Of a DNA stretch of 64,000 bases, positions 10,217 through 18,321 are shown one piece after another (position 1 is the first letter of the stretch; every line of letters begins with the position of its first letter). Below the pieces are notes generated by a model, which worked only from the letters and a program-made list of their open reading frames with translations, was not told the DNA's origin and searched no databases. Both the position numbers and the translations under genes were made by a program. Location: positions 1-64,000 of the forward strand of contig JAPPGH010000042.1 in NCBI GenBank assembly GCA_026914155.1, written 5' to 3'. This DNA comes from Candidatus Palauibacter rhopaloidicola (GTDB lineage: Bacteria; Gemmatimonadota; Gemmatimonadetes; Palauibacterales; Palauibacteraceae).

Positions 10217-11023
10217 TTGATACTCTTGGTTCACGGAGCGCTGTCCCAGCGCGACTGGGACCGGTTCATCCGCGACCGGCGGGCGGGCAAGATCGGACCC
10301 AGCGGCAAGCCGGTGTCCGATCGAACCATCGAATACGATCTGAGGTTCCTGCTCGCGGTCCTCAACTGGGCGTCGAGATCGAGGGACGAGGAGGGAAGGC
10401 TCCTCCTCGAGTCGAATCCTCTGAGGGGCCTCAAGGTGCCGAAGGAGAAGAACCCGAGGCGCGTGGTCCTCACCCAGGCGGAGTACGAGGATCTGCTCCG
10501 GGTGTCCGCGGAGATGGACTGGCGCTTTCGCGTGGCCTTGGTGATCGCCCACGAGACGGGACACCGCATCGGCTCCATCAGCCAACTGCGGTGGTCGGAC
10601 ATCGACATGGAGCACGAGACCATCCGGTGGCGGGGCGAGCATGAGAAGACGGGCTACGAACACCGGACACCGGTAACGGCTGAGGTGCTCAAGGTGCTGG
10701 AGGAGGCGCGGAAGCGGAACCCCGGGATCGAGGATACTCCCATGCTACCCGCGCCGAAGGACCCATCGAAGTGCGTGACCCGCTGGCTGCTACGCGACTG
10801 GTGGGGGAGGGCCGAGGCGCTCGCGGGGTTGGAACGAAAGCATGGCCGCGGCTGGCACTCGCTGAGGCGGAAGTTCGCCTCCGACCTCATGAACCAGCCG
10901 CTCAAGATCCTTTGCGAACTCGGCGGCTGGAAGACGGCCCGAACGGTGCTCCGGTGCTACCAGAAGGCCGACCAGCACCAGCTCAGGAAGGCCCTCGAGA
11001 ATCGCCGGATCGCCCGTTCATGA
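10217..11023 (+). CDS. Tyrosine recombinase/phage-type integrase, N-terminus apparently lost
   Basis: A tyrosine recombinase catalytic domain is clear: the first arginine lies in GHRIGSISQLRW, the HxxR box in GRGWHSLRRKF, and the C-terminal box in LGGWKTARTVLRCYQK contains a Trp at the usual His/Trp position and the nucleophilic Tyr. Part of the core-binding region precedes it (ALSQRDWDRFIRDRRAG, RTIEYDLRFLLAVLNW). No ATG or GTG lies in frame between the adhesin stop and this region; TTG at 10217 is the best in-frame start. That gives about 268 residues, where such enzymes usually have 300-400, so the N-terminal arm and part of the core-binding domain seem absent. It could be a decayed remnant or be translated from an unrecognised start. 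It ends 55 bp from the 3' end of tRNA-Ala, the usual position of an integrase beside its attachment site. Confidence 0.75.
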   Translation: MILLVHGALSQRDWDRFIRDRRAGKIGPSGKPVSDRTIEYDLRFLLAVLNWASRSRDEEGRLLLESNPLRGLKVPKEKNPRRVVLTQAEYEDLLRVSAEMDWRFRVALVIAHETGHRIGSISQLRWSDIDMEHETIRWRGEHEKTGYEHRTPVTAEVLKVLEEARKRNPGIEDTPMLPAPKDPSKCVTRWLLRDWWGRAEALAGLERKHGRGWHSLRRKFASDLMNQPLKILCELGGWKTARTVLRCYQKADQHQLRKALENRRIARS

Positions 11024-11036
11024 CCCATTTAGCGGG

Positions 11037-11062
11037 AAAAACAGCGGGAATCCGATTCTCCC
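11037..11062 (-). terminator. Probable terminator of tRNA-Ala
   Basis: On the minus strand a short imperfect hairpin (GGGAGAAT, CGG loop, ATTCCC) is followed by GC and then a T-run at 11037-11041, shortly downstream of the tRNA 3' end. The stem is short with a bulge, so this is a moderate call. The same bases could belong to an attachment site. Confidence 0.4.
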
Positions 11063-11078
11063 AAATCGCGTAAGTCTA

Positions 11079-11151
11079 TGGAGCCGATCGGATTCGAACC
11101 GACGACCTCCTGCTTGCAAAGCAGGCGCTCTCCCAACTGAGCTACGGCCCC
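11079..11151 (-). tRNA. tRNA-Ala(TGC)
   Basis: Read on the minus strand the 73 nt fold as a full cloverleaf. The 7-bp acceptor stem (GGGGCCG/CGGCTCC) contains the G3:U70 wobble that is the alanine identity determinant, with discriminator A73. The D-arm contains AGCTCAGTTGGGAGAGC. The anticodon loop TTTGCAA gives anticodon TGC (11116-11118). The T-loop is TTCGAAT with stem GTCGG/CCGAT. The 3' CCA is not encoded, since the following bases are TAG. Its 3' end faces the integrase gene, which makes it a likely integration target. Confidence 0.97.
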
Positions 11152-11310
11152 TCGACACGAGCGAGACACGACGATGTCCCGGGCGGGTGAAGGATGGGGC
11201 GAGCGCCGTTCGCTCGCCAGTTTTGGCGCCCGGGAGTTGCCACGGTTCCGGCTCGATACCTACGCTCCATTTCAAGATTACGGGCAGCCAATCTCCGGAG
11301 GTCGGTGGCC

Positions 11311-11943
11311 ATGGCGGAATCTCGCAGGACGTTCCTGAAGCAGTCTGCCGCGACGGTGGCCGCCGTTTCCCTGGGCGGTTGCGCTCCCGAAGCCGCTGGC
11401 GGGCGGGCGGCCGAGGCCAACGGGGACGCGCTCTCTCGTACCGATGGCGCCACCCCCGTCCCGCTCCCCGCCGAGACTCTTCGGGCCGTCGCCGAAGCCG
11501 TCCTCCCGGACGAACTCGGCGAGGACGGCCGCGAACGAGCCGTGCGCGCCTTCGAGCGCTGGTCCGAGGCGCTGGAGCCGGTCGCAGAACTCAGCCACCC
11601 GTACCTGGTGCCCGAGATCCGATACTCGGGGCCGGATCCCAGGCCGGGGTGGGTCGCGCAACTCGAGGGTCTGGAGAAGGAGTGCGGGAGCCGCCACGGG
11701 GTGTCCCTCTCCGACCTCGAGGTGTCCGGTCGCCGGGAACTCCTCGCGCGTCCGCTCGCGGACACCGGGCCCGGCCTTGGGGCGCCCCAGCAGGCGGACC
11801 ACGTGGGGCTGGCCCTGATGGCTCACTTCTTCGGCTCTGCGATCGCGACGGATCTCTGCTACGGGAGGGCCATTCGGAGGGAACTCTGCCGCTCGATCGA
11901 GGGGGCCGAAGACGAACCCGCGCCGCTGGGAACCCCGTCGTGA
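11311..11943 (+). CDS. Gluconate 2-dehydrogenase subunit 3-like Tat lipoprotein
   Basis: About 210 residues. ATG 11311 is preferred over the earlier in-frame ATG (11194) because it follows a GGAGG site and opens directly with a twin-arginine signal, SRRTFLKQSA, followed by a lipobox-like LGGC. The rest is mostly helical and resembles the small subunit (subunit 3) of membrane-associated gluconate-type dehydrogenases, which partners a flavin-containing large subunit in the periplasm. The next gene begins inside its stop codon (GTGA), so the two are translationally coupled and probably form one periplasmic oxidoreductase. The substrate is not visible. Confidence 0.85.
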   Translation: MAESRRTFLKQSAATVAAVSLGGCAPEAAGGRAAEANGDALSRTDGATPVPLPAETLRAVAEAVLPDELGEDGRERAVRAFERWSEALEPVAELSHPYLVPEIRYSGPDPRPGWVAQLEGLEKECGSRHGVSLSDLEVSGRRELLARPLADTGPGLGAPQQADHVGLALMAHFFGSAIATDLCYGRAIRRELCRSIEGAEDEPAPLGTPS

Positions 11944-13559
11944 GCCGCGCACGCAGTCGCGCGGCAAGGCGAGTCGTGGAGAGCGATGTCTGCATCATCG
12001 GCGGCGGGATCACGGCCGCCATGATCGCCGAGCGGCTCGCCGAGTGGACCGGCGCCTCGATCACCGTCGTCGAGGCCGGCGAACGGACGGCATCTCTCGA
12101 TGAACGGTCCGACACCCGCGCGCGGATGCTGGCCTATGGCGAGAATCCCTGGCCCAACGACCATATCCGCGGTCAGACGGGCACGGGCGCCATGTACAAT
12201 TCCATGGTCGTGGGCGGCGCGGCGATGCACTGGGGCGGCGCCGTCCCGCGCTTTTCTCCGGAGGACTTCCGCCTGCGGTCGCTGTACGGTGTCGCATCCG
12301 ACTGGCCCATCTCCTTCGACGACATCGAGCCGTACTACCAGGAGGCGGAGGAGCGCATGGGCGTGGCGGGCGAACAGGGTCCCCCCGAGTACGACCCGCG
12401 TTCGAAGCCCTACCCCATGCCGCCGCTCCCGCTCTCGTACAGCCTGGCGCGGATGCGGGATTGGGCGGCGAAGACCGACATCCCCTTCTGGACGCAGCCC
12501 TGGGCGCGCAACACGGAGCCGTACCAGGGGCGGGACGTCTGCCGCCGCTGCGACACCTGCTTCGTCTGCCCCACGGGGGCCAAGTACACACCCGACTTCA
12601 CCTTCGACCGGCTGCTGGCGAACGGGCGCATTGACCTCGTCACACGCACCCTCGTCCGTCGCCTGAGCCTGGAGCCGGACTCGAACCGGATCGCGGCCGC
12701 AGAAGCCGTCGACCGGGACGCACCCGATGAGCCCGTCGAGTTCCGCGCCGGCACGTTCGTGATCGCCGCCGGCCACGTCTGGAGTTCCCACCTCCTCCTG
12801 CTCTCGGCGAACAGCCGCTTCCCGGACGGCCTCGCGAACCGCACCGGGAACGTGGGACGCTACATGACGGGCCACTGGTACCTCAGCGGCTTCATCAACC
12901 TGCCGATGCGCCTCTACCCCGGGATGTTCGTCTACAACAGCCTGCTGTCCCGCCGCTTCGCCAGCCCGGGACCGCTGGACCGCTACGTCCGCCACGACCT
13001 GCGCCTTTGGGAGTCGAACGTCGGCCGCGGCCCGAGGCTCCAGGGCGAAGACGGACAACTCCTCTGGGGCGACGAGATCATGGCCGACTGGAGGGTCCGT
13101 ACGGAGTCCGAGTCCACCGCGCGCGTCCGCGCCTACTACGACCTCCTCCCGGACCGGGAGAGCCGCCTCACGCTCGATGCCGGAAGGACGAACGAGCTGG
13201 GCGACCCGATGCCCCGGATCGACTACCGCCCGGCGCAGGAGAGCATCGACCTGCAGGACCACACGGTCGAGACGATCTCCGGACGCTTCCAGGAACTCGC
13301 CCGCGCGGCCGGAGGTTCCATGAGGAGCATCGGGCGGCCGTCCGAGTTGTGGGAACACCCCGGCGGCGGCTGCCGGATGGGCGACGACCCGGCCACGAGC
13401 GTCGTGGACCGGTGGGGCCGCACCCACGACCACGAGAACCTCTTCGTCGTGGGGGCGCCAACGATCGTCTCGGGTGGCTGCGCGAACGGGACGCTCACCT
13501 TCTGCGCCCTCTCCCTCATGTCCGCCGAGGAGATGCAAAAGGAACTCCCCTCGGCCTGA
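11940..13559 (+). CDS. GMC family oxidoreductase (flavin large subunit)
   Basis: About 539 residues. The GTG start at 11940 overlaps the stop of the preceding small subunit by 4 bp. An FAD-binding Rossmann motif is near the N-terminus (VCIIGGGITAAMIAERLA). The GMC C-terminal domain is clear in HPGGGCRMGDDPATSVVD and VVGAPTIVSGGCANGTLTF. A cysteine group, CRRCDTCFVCPTGAKYT, sits mid-protein (about residues 200-215), as in the gluconate and fructose dehydrogenase-like branch of the family. It has no signal of its own, so it is probably exported by hitch-hiking on the Tat signal of its partner. Likely role is oxidation of a sugar, alcohol or polyol with electrons passed to the respiratory chain. 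The substrate is unknown. Confidence 0.88.
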   Translation: MSRARSRAARRVVESDVCIIGGGITAAMIAERLAEWTGASITVVEAGERTASLDERSDTRARMLAYGENPWPNDHIRGQTGTGAMYNSMVVGGAAMHWGGAVPRFSPEDFRLRSLYGVASDWPISFDDIEPYYQEAEERMGVAGEQGPPEYDPRSKPYPMPPLPLSYSLARMRDWAAKTDIPFWTQPWARNTEPYQGRDVCRRCDTCFVCPTGAKYTPDFTFDRLLANGRIDLVTRTLVRRLSLEPDSNRIAAAEAVDRDAPDEPVEFRAGTFVIAAGHVWSSHLLLLSANSRFPDGLANRTGNVGRYMTGHWYLSGFINLPMRLYPGMFVYNSLLSRRFASPGPLDRYVRHDLRLWESNVGRGPRLQGEDGQLLWGDEIMADWRVRTESESTARVRAYYDLLPDRESRLTLDAGRTNELGDPMPRIDYRPAQESIDLQDHTVETISGRFQELARAAGGSMRSIGRPSELWEHPGGGCRMGDDPATSVVDRWGRTHDHENLFVVGAPTIVSGGCANGTLTFCALSLMSAEEMQKELPSA

Positions 13560-13601
13560 CGCGGACGGCTACATCCGTCTCCGCCGGCGCGTTCGAAACC
13601 G

Positions 13602-14579
13602 CTACGGGCGCTTTTCTCCGGCGGTCACGGGGACGCGAAGGTAGTTCTCCGGAGGCGGGAGGCTGCACACGGAGTGGGGGGTGAAGGCACAGGGCGCGTT
13701 GTACGCCCGGTTGAAGTCGATCGTCGTCCAGCCGTCGTCGTCCGGGAAGGGGGCGCGCATGTAGCGGCCCGCTTGGTAGGTGTCGGTCACGGCGGTCGAG
13801 TCCCACAGGCTGATGAAATAGGAGCGGCTCGACGCGCCGGCGAAAGCCATGAGGCGGTGCTCCGCCCCGTCGACGCGAAAGACGAGATCTCCGGGCGCGG
13901 TGTTCTCGAGGGTTCCGCCCCTCACGTCGGCCAGCGAGACCGTGCGCGGCTCCGGATAGGGCTCGAAGCGGGCCGCCACCCGCCAGTCGTTCGTGATCGG
14001 GAAGTACCCGGGAAGCTCGAAGGCATCGAGCCGCGGGGCGTCCGTATCCCAGACCCGGAGCCACAGCCTCTCCGTTCCCGGCTCCGCGTGGACCCGCATC
14101 CCGAGCGACCCCAACGCCAGGCGGACCGTCCCCTCGCTACGGTCGTCCGGCAGCGGCATCGGCTCGGTGACGGGGTCGCCGACCGCGCCGGACATCTGGT
14201 CTCTCAGACTCAGGCCGCTCCCGGCTTCGGGAACGAGGTTCACGGCCCCATCCTTGAGGTACAGCGTACCGGCTAGGGGCGGCGCGTCTTCCTCCGGCAG
14301 AACGATGGCCGCGGACGGATCGGAGCCGAACGTGTTTGCGCCTTCCCGCAACTCGAAGAGCCCATCCCAACTGATGACGCCCGCGTTGGGGTTCGCGAGG
14401 CTGCGCCGCCGCCCCTCCCGCCACTCCTCGTGCTCGGCCGCCAGCGCGTCGGACTCCACCGGCGGCGGATCGGGCCACTCGTCGCGGGTGCAACCAACTG
14501 CTGCGGCGCAAAGCAGCGCCGGGGCCAACCCGATGACGGCTTTCCGGCCGATACCGATCAACCCCTCCATCGTTCTCAT
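13602..14579 (-). CDS. DUF1684 lipoprotein
   Basis: About 325 residues. The N-terminus has a hydrophobic segment ending in a lipobox-like AAVGC (about residue 30), so the protein is probably lipid anchored. The DUF1684 hallmark is near the C-terminus (TIDFNRAYNAPCAFTPH, then CSLPPPENYLRVPV), and the mid region contains LRVWD and YFPITNDWRVAARFEPY. Family members are widespread but uncharacterised. It converges with the GMC gene, leaving 42 bp between them, and is divergent from fic, sharing the repeat-containing intergenic region with it. An in-frame ATG at 14570 is an alternative start. Confidence 0.85.
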   Translation of the reverse strand: MRTMEGLIGIGRKAVIGLAPALLCAAAVGCTRDEWPDPPPVESDALAAEHEEWREGRRRSLANPNAGVISWDGLFELREGANTFGSDPSAAIVLPEEDAPPLAGTLYLKDGAVNLVPEAGSGLSLRDQMSGAVGDPVTEPMPLPDDRSEGTVRLALGSLGMRVHAEPGTERLWLRVWDTDAPRLDAFELPGYFPITNDWRVAARFEPYPEPRTVSLADVRGGTLENTAPGDLVFRVDGAEHRLMAFAGASSRSYFISLWDSTAVTDTYQAGRYMRAPFPDDDGWTTIDFNRAYNAPCAFTPHSVCSLPPPENYLRVPVTAGEKRP

Positions 14580-14638
14580 GTCGCAGCATGCGCCCGGTAA
14601 CCCGACCCGTGCAACCCGGCAGCAGGAGAAACCTAAGA

Positions 14639-14753
14639 AAAAGTTTCTTCGTTAGCCGACGCGTAACGAAAGAAAATGCCCATTCGCTTTTTTTATCGGC
14701 GTGCCGGGACAACATAACGAAAAGTTTCTTCGTTAGCCGACGCGTAACGAAAG
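14639..14753. promoter_or_regulatory. Two 34-bp direct repeats, each an imperfect palindrome; candidate Fic operator
   Basis: Identical 34-bp copies at 14639-14672 and 14720-14753 start 81 bp apart in the divergent region between DUF1684 and fic. Each contains TTCGTTA and TAACGAA arms around a 9-nt centre, extended by TTTC/GAAA with one bulge. The stretch is AT-rich for this genome and includes a T-run at 14689-14695. The position and dyad symmetry suggest a transcription factor site. The Fic protein's own C-terminal winged helix is a plausible binder (inference). Apart from these repeats the 288-bp gap holds nothing I can name. Confidence 0.55.
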
Positions 14754-14867
14754 CGAACGGCCATATCTCTTGCTAAGCAGGCGGCGGTTTGAGATATTCG
14801 CCGGCGTTCTCGCTGGATCCGTACCCTCTGTCACCTGCAAGCCACCAGGCTCCCGGGACCACCCAGG

Positions 14868-16040
14868 ATGAGACGCGAAGCGACAGGCACCTATAACGTT
14901 ACCGTCGCCGGCGGGGAGACCGTCCGGGCATTCATTCCCGTACCTCTCCCGCCCTCGCCCGATGTGGACCTTCGGGAGGGCCTGCGGCGGCCATTCGAAG
15001 CGGCCGTCGCCGCCCTGGGACGGCTCGATGCGGTAACCGAACTTCTGCCCGATGCCGCGTTCTTCGTCTACGGATACGTGCGCAAGGAAGCGGTGCTCTC
15101 GTCCCAGATCGAAGGCACCCAGTCTTCCCTTTCCGACCTCATGCTGCACGAAGCGGGAGGAGCGCCCGGTGTTCCACAGGATGACGTCGTAGAGACGTCG
15201 AACTACGTGTCGGCATTGTATCACGGGATCCGGCGCCTGCGGGACGACAATTTTCCGCTCTCGAATCGCCTCATGCGAGCCGTGCACGCCAGGCTGCTCG
15301 CGAGCGGTCGCGGCGCGGCGATGATGCCCGGCGAGTTCCGGCGGTCGCAGAACTGGATCGGGGGCGCGCGTCCCGGCAACGCGGCCTTCGTTCCGCCGCC
15401 GCCACATCACGTGGAAGAGTGCATGGCCGCGCTTGAGCGGTTCATCCATGCAACCGATGATGACCTGCCCGCTCTCATCAAGGCCGGGCTCGCGCATGTG
15501 CAGTTCGAGACGATTCATCCGTTCCTCGACGGAAACGGGCGTCTCGGTCGCTTACTGATCACGTTGATGTTGTGCGATGCCGGACTACTGCGTGAACCCC
15601 TCCTGTATCTCAGCCTCTACTTCAAACGGCATCGGGACACCTACTACCGACTCCTCAACGAGATGCGCAGAACGGGAGACTGGGAGGCCTGGCTGCGGTT
15701 CTTCCTGGAAGGCGTGCGGCAGGTGGCGGAGGCGGCCGTCGCGACCGCCAGGTCCGCGAGCGAAATCGTCGCCGCCAACCGCGCCCGCATCGCCCAGGAA
15801 GGACGCCGCGCAGGTTCGGCCCTGCGGGTCCATCGGGCCCTTGCGGAACGCCCCGTCGACCGGATCAACGGCATCGCGGAGCGTACGGGCCTTTCCGCTC
15901 CGACCGTCACCGCTTCCCTCAGACTGCTCCAGGGGCTGGGCCTGGTCAACGAGGTGACCGGACGCCAGCGAGGCAAGATCTTCGCCTACGACAGCTATCT
16001 CGACGTGCTGCGGGAGGGGATGGAAGAGCCGCCGGGATAG
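14868..16040 (+). CDS. Fic family protein (AMP transferase) with N-terminal inhibitory helix and C-terminal winged helix
   Basis: About 390 residues. The complete Fic motif HPFLDGNGRLGR is at about residues 222-233, so the catalytic His and the phosphate-binding loop are intact. The inhibitory motif SSQIEG (about residue 80) precedes the Fic core, which is the class II arrangement in which the Glu blocks ATP placement. FVPPPPHHV is the flap-like segment. The C-terminus (about residues 315-385: INGIAERTGLSAPTVTASLR, RQRGKIFAYDSYLDVL) is a winged helix-turn-helix. The family transfers AMP to target hydroxyl groups. Here it stands alone, without an obvious antitoxin partner, consistent with intramolecular control. 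The repeats just upstream suggest autoregulation. Confidence 0.92.
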   Translation: MRREATGTYNVTVAGGETVRAFIPVPLPPSPDVDLREGLRRPFEAAVAALGRLDAVTELLPDAAFFVYGYVRKEAVLSSQIEGTQSSLSDLMLHEAGGAPGVPQDDVVETSNYVSALYHGIRRLRDDNFPLSNRLMRAVHARLLASGRGAAMMPGEFRRSQNWIGGARPGNAAFVPPPPHHVEECMAALERFIHATDDDLPALIKAGLAHVQFETIHPFLDGNGRLGRLLITLMLCDAGLLREPLLYLSLYFKRHRDTYYRLLNEMRRTGDWEAWLRFFLEGVRQVAEAAVATARSASEIVAANRARIAQEGRRAGSALRVHRALAERPVDRINGIAERTGLSAPTVTASLRLLQGLGLVNEVTGRQRGKIFAYDSYLDVLREGMEEPPG

Positions 16041-16081
16041 CCCGAACCGGCGAGCGGGCACCGCTCGCGGCGGACCGTCTC

Positions 16082-17497
16082 CTACGGGACCAATTCCTCC
16101 AGGGTGTTGGGGTCGCGGGGGAGGGCGTCGGTGAGGACTTCGGCGCCGTCCTCGGTGACCAGGAGGACTTCTTCCACGAACACCGAGACGCCGAGGTCGT
16201 GGTTGTAGTACCACGGCTCGATCGTGAACACCATCCCGGGCTCGAGCGGTTCGTCGAGAAGGGCGGGATCTCCGGTCGAGAGCCCGATGTGGTGGCCGAA
16301 GAAGGAGGGCGTCTGCATGTAGCGCTCCTCTTCGTCCGGGATCGCGTCGTACGCCACCTGCGTGAGTTCGCGCAGGGTGACTCCCGGGCGCACGGCGGCA
16401 ATGACGGCTTCCGTTGCCCGGGTGCTCACGAGGAGTTTCTCGCGCTGGATCTCGGTGAAGGCGCCGTTCACGGGGAACGTGCGGCCGACATCGCTCACAT
16501 ATCCGTTGATCTCGCACCCCACGTCAAAGATCACGAGGTCGCCATCCTCCATCCGGCGGTTGCGGCGGTCGTAGTGGGCCGCGAGGACGCGCCACGGCCA
16601 GAGGCTGTTGGGGCCCGACTTGATGATCGGCGTGAAGGGGATGGACTGGGCGCCCGCCTGCCGGCAGGCGCGCTCGAACTCGCCCTGGAGGGTGCGCTCG
16701 TCGACCCCCGGCCGAACGAGGGCGGCGGCGGCCCGGATCCCGGCCATGGTGGCGTCCGCCGCGCGCCGCATGCGCATGATCTCGGCGGGTGACTTCACCA
16801 TGCGCAGACGCGCGACGATCTCGAACGCGTTCACCAGGCGCGCATCCGGATAGTCGTCCCGCAGTCGCCGGATGAGAGATGCCGTGGGGTCGAGACTCCC
16901 GATCAGGGGGGCGACCGCGTCGGGGACCTCACCCGCGGCGCCCGCGTTCACCCGAAGGATCTCGCCCCTCCCCACGCGCTCGCGGAGAAAGCCTTCGAGT
17001 TCGGCGATGTCGCGATAGTCGTCCGCGCTGCCGATCCCGCGGATCCGGTAGTCCTCGAGCAGCGGGCGGCCCGGGAAGTCGTTCGGTCGGCCCGGGTTCT
17101 CGAAGCGCGGATCCCGCTGCGGCATGAAGAGGATCGCGAGGTCGCGCCCTGCGTCCAGCACAAGCATCGACTGGGGGACTTCCAGCCCCGTCAGGTACCA
17201 GAAGTCCTCGAGCTGCCGGAACGTCTCGCCGTGCGTGATGCCGTCCGACGAGGGGACGAGCAGGAGACCGCCCCCGGTGGCGCGCAGGCCGTCGAGGATG
17301 CGGTTGCGGCGAAACTCGTATTCCTGCGGGCGGAAGCCCGGGCGGACCCAGTCGGAGTAACGCTGCTCCGGCGTCTGCGCCGAGAGCGGATCCGGACCGC
17401 CCGCGACGGAGCCCACGCCCGGCAGGCCCGCGAGCAGGCAGCTCGCGACCAGCAGACTACCGGTCCGACGGGCGGGCACCGCGTTCAAAGTCGCCAC
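16082..17497 (-). CDS. M24 family Xaa-Pro aminopeptidase, exported
   Basis: About 471 residues from GTG 17497; GTG 17479 is an alternative. The start lies inside the 3' end of the Tsx-like gene. A signal peptide follows (TGSLLVASCLLAGLPGVG). The N-terminal creatinase-like domain (RRNRILDGLRATGGGLLLVP) precedes the M24 pita-bread fold, with metal ligands visible in IFDVGCEINGYVSDVGRTFP (two Asp), FFGHHIGLS (His), MVFTIEPWYY (Glu) and FVEEVLLVTEDG (Glu). It probably removes N-terminal residues preceding proline from peptides in the periplasm. It follows the porin gene closely and may be co-transcribed. Confidence 0.88.
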   Translation of the reverse strand: MATLNAVPARRTGSLLVASCLLAGLPGVGSVAGGPDPLSAQTPEQRYSDWVRPGFRPQEYEFRRNRILDGLRATGGGLLLVPSSDGITHGETFRQLEDFWYLTGLEVPQSMLVLDAGRDLAILFMPQRDPRFENPGRPNDFPGRPLLEDYRIRGIGSADDYRDIAELEGFLRERVGRGEILRVNAGAAGEVPDAVAPLIGSLDPTASLIRRLRDDYPDARLVNAFEIVARLRMVKSPAEIMRMRRAADATMAGIRAAAALVRPGVDERTLQGEFERACRQAGAQSIPFTPIIKSGPNSLWPWRVLAAHYDRRNRRMEDGDLVIFDVGCEINGYVSDVGRTFPVNGAFTEIQREKLLVSTRATEAVIAAVRPGVTLRELTQVAYDAIPDEEERYMQTPSFFGHHIGLSTGDPALLDEPLEPGMVFTIEPWYYNHDLGVSVFVEEVLLVTEDGAEVLTDALPRDPNTLEELVP

Positions 17498-18270
17498 ACC
17501 ACGAGGAACTGGACCGCGCTCTCCGACACATCGGTCCCCAGCTTGTTTCGCCAGTACTGGTATTCGATGCCGCTCATCAGGCGACCTCCCTCGCCGCCCA
17601 GGATCCGGCCCACGTCCACGGTCAACTGCGGCTGGGCGAGGACCCATGCGCGAACGTTGCCGCCGAGTTCGTCCGTCACGGCGCTAATGTACTCCGCGTG
17701 GCCGGTGAAGGTGAACGTCTGCCCCAGCATCTCCCACGTCGCGAGCCAGTTCACGTCGAACATCCAGCCGTTGTCCGTTGCCGGTGCGCCGCCGTTGTCG
17801 ACCCCACTCGAGGCGTCGACGAGGTGGGCGAAATCCGTATTCAGAAAGATGAACCCCGGAATGTCCCACGACGCGCGGAACCCGGGCGTGTACTTGAGCA
17901 CCTTCGCCTGCGAGCCGTAGTTCACGCCGCCGAGCAGCGCGAAGTCGCGGATCGGGCCGAAACCCGCGCGGCCGCCGCTGATCTTCCCCAGACTCAGCGA
18001 GGGATACCACTCGCCGTACAGGTCCTTCTCGTTGAACCCGTCGTTCCCCCCGTCCGCCGTGTAGTCGAAGAACATGAAGTGGTCGCCCCAGGACCACTGC
18101 GCGGCGTGCTGGAAGGTGACGACGGTCGTTCCGTGTCTCGTGTCCGCGAACGGGTTCACGAGCTTGCCGAGCTGGAGCTGGAATTCCGCCTGGCCGGCCG
18201 CGGCCGCCGGCGCCGCGAGGAGGAGCAGAACTGTGGACAGCCCGCAAAGTGACCGTGCGGTCTGATTCAT
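17485..18270 (-). CDS. Tsx-like outer membrane channel
   Basis: About 261 residues. A cleavable signal peptide is evident (LCGLSTVLLLLAAPAAAAGQA). The mature part alternates aromatic beta-strands (HFMFFDYTADGG, DLYGEWYPSLSLGKISGG, WMFDVNWLATWEML) and ends in a terminal aromatic-rich strand, QFLVVWRL, typical of outer-membrane barrels. Size and strand pattern resemble the nucleoside-specific channel Tsx/DUF5020 group. It lies just downstream of a purine permease on the same strand, which fits a role in nucleoside or nucleobase entry, though substrate preference cannot be proved from sequence alone. Confidence 0.75.
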   Translation of the reverse strand: MNQTARSLCGLSTVLLLLAAPAAAAGQAEFQLQLGKLVNPFADTRHGTTVVTFQHAAQWSWGDHFMFFDYTADGGNDGFNEKDLYGEWYPSLSLGKISGGRAGFGPIRDFALLGGVNYGSQAKVLKYTPGFRASWDIPGFIFLNTDFAHLVDASSGVDNGGAPATDNGWMFDVNWLATWEMLGQTFTFTGHAEYISAVTDELGGNVRAWVLAQPQLTVDVGRILGGEGGRLMSGIEYQYWRNKLGTDVSESAVQFLVVWRL

Positions 18271-18321
18271 TCAGCCTCTCTATCGAGGAGGAGCAGGGCC
18301 AACGTGTCACGCGCCGGGAGG

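Noticed and set aside
13561..13584. Imperfect hairpin between the convergent GMC and DUF1684 genes as a terminator
   Set aside because: The stem has a 2-nt bulge and no T-run on either side; too weak to call.
14588..14776. Small plus-strand ORF whose peptide repeats KSFFVSRRVTK
   Set aside because: The peptide repeat is just the translation of the 34-bp DNA repeats (81-bp spacing is a multiple of three); no ribosome site.
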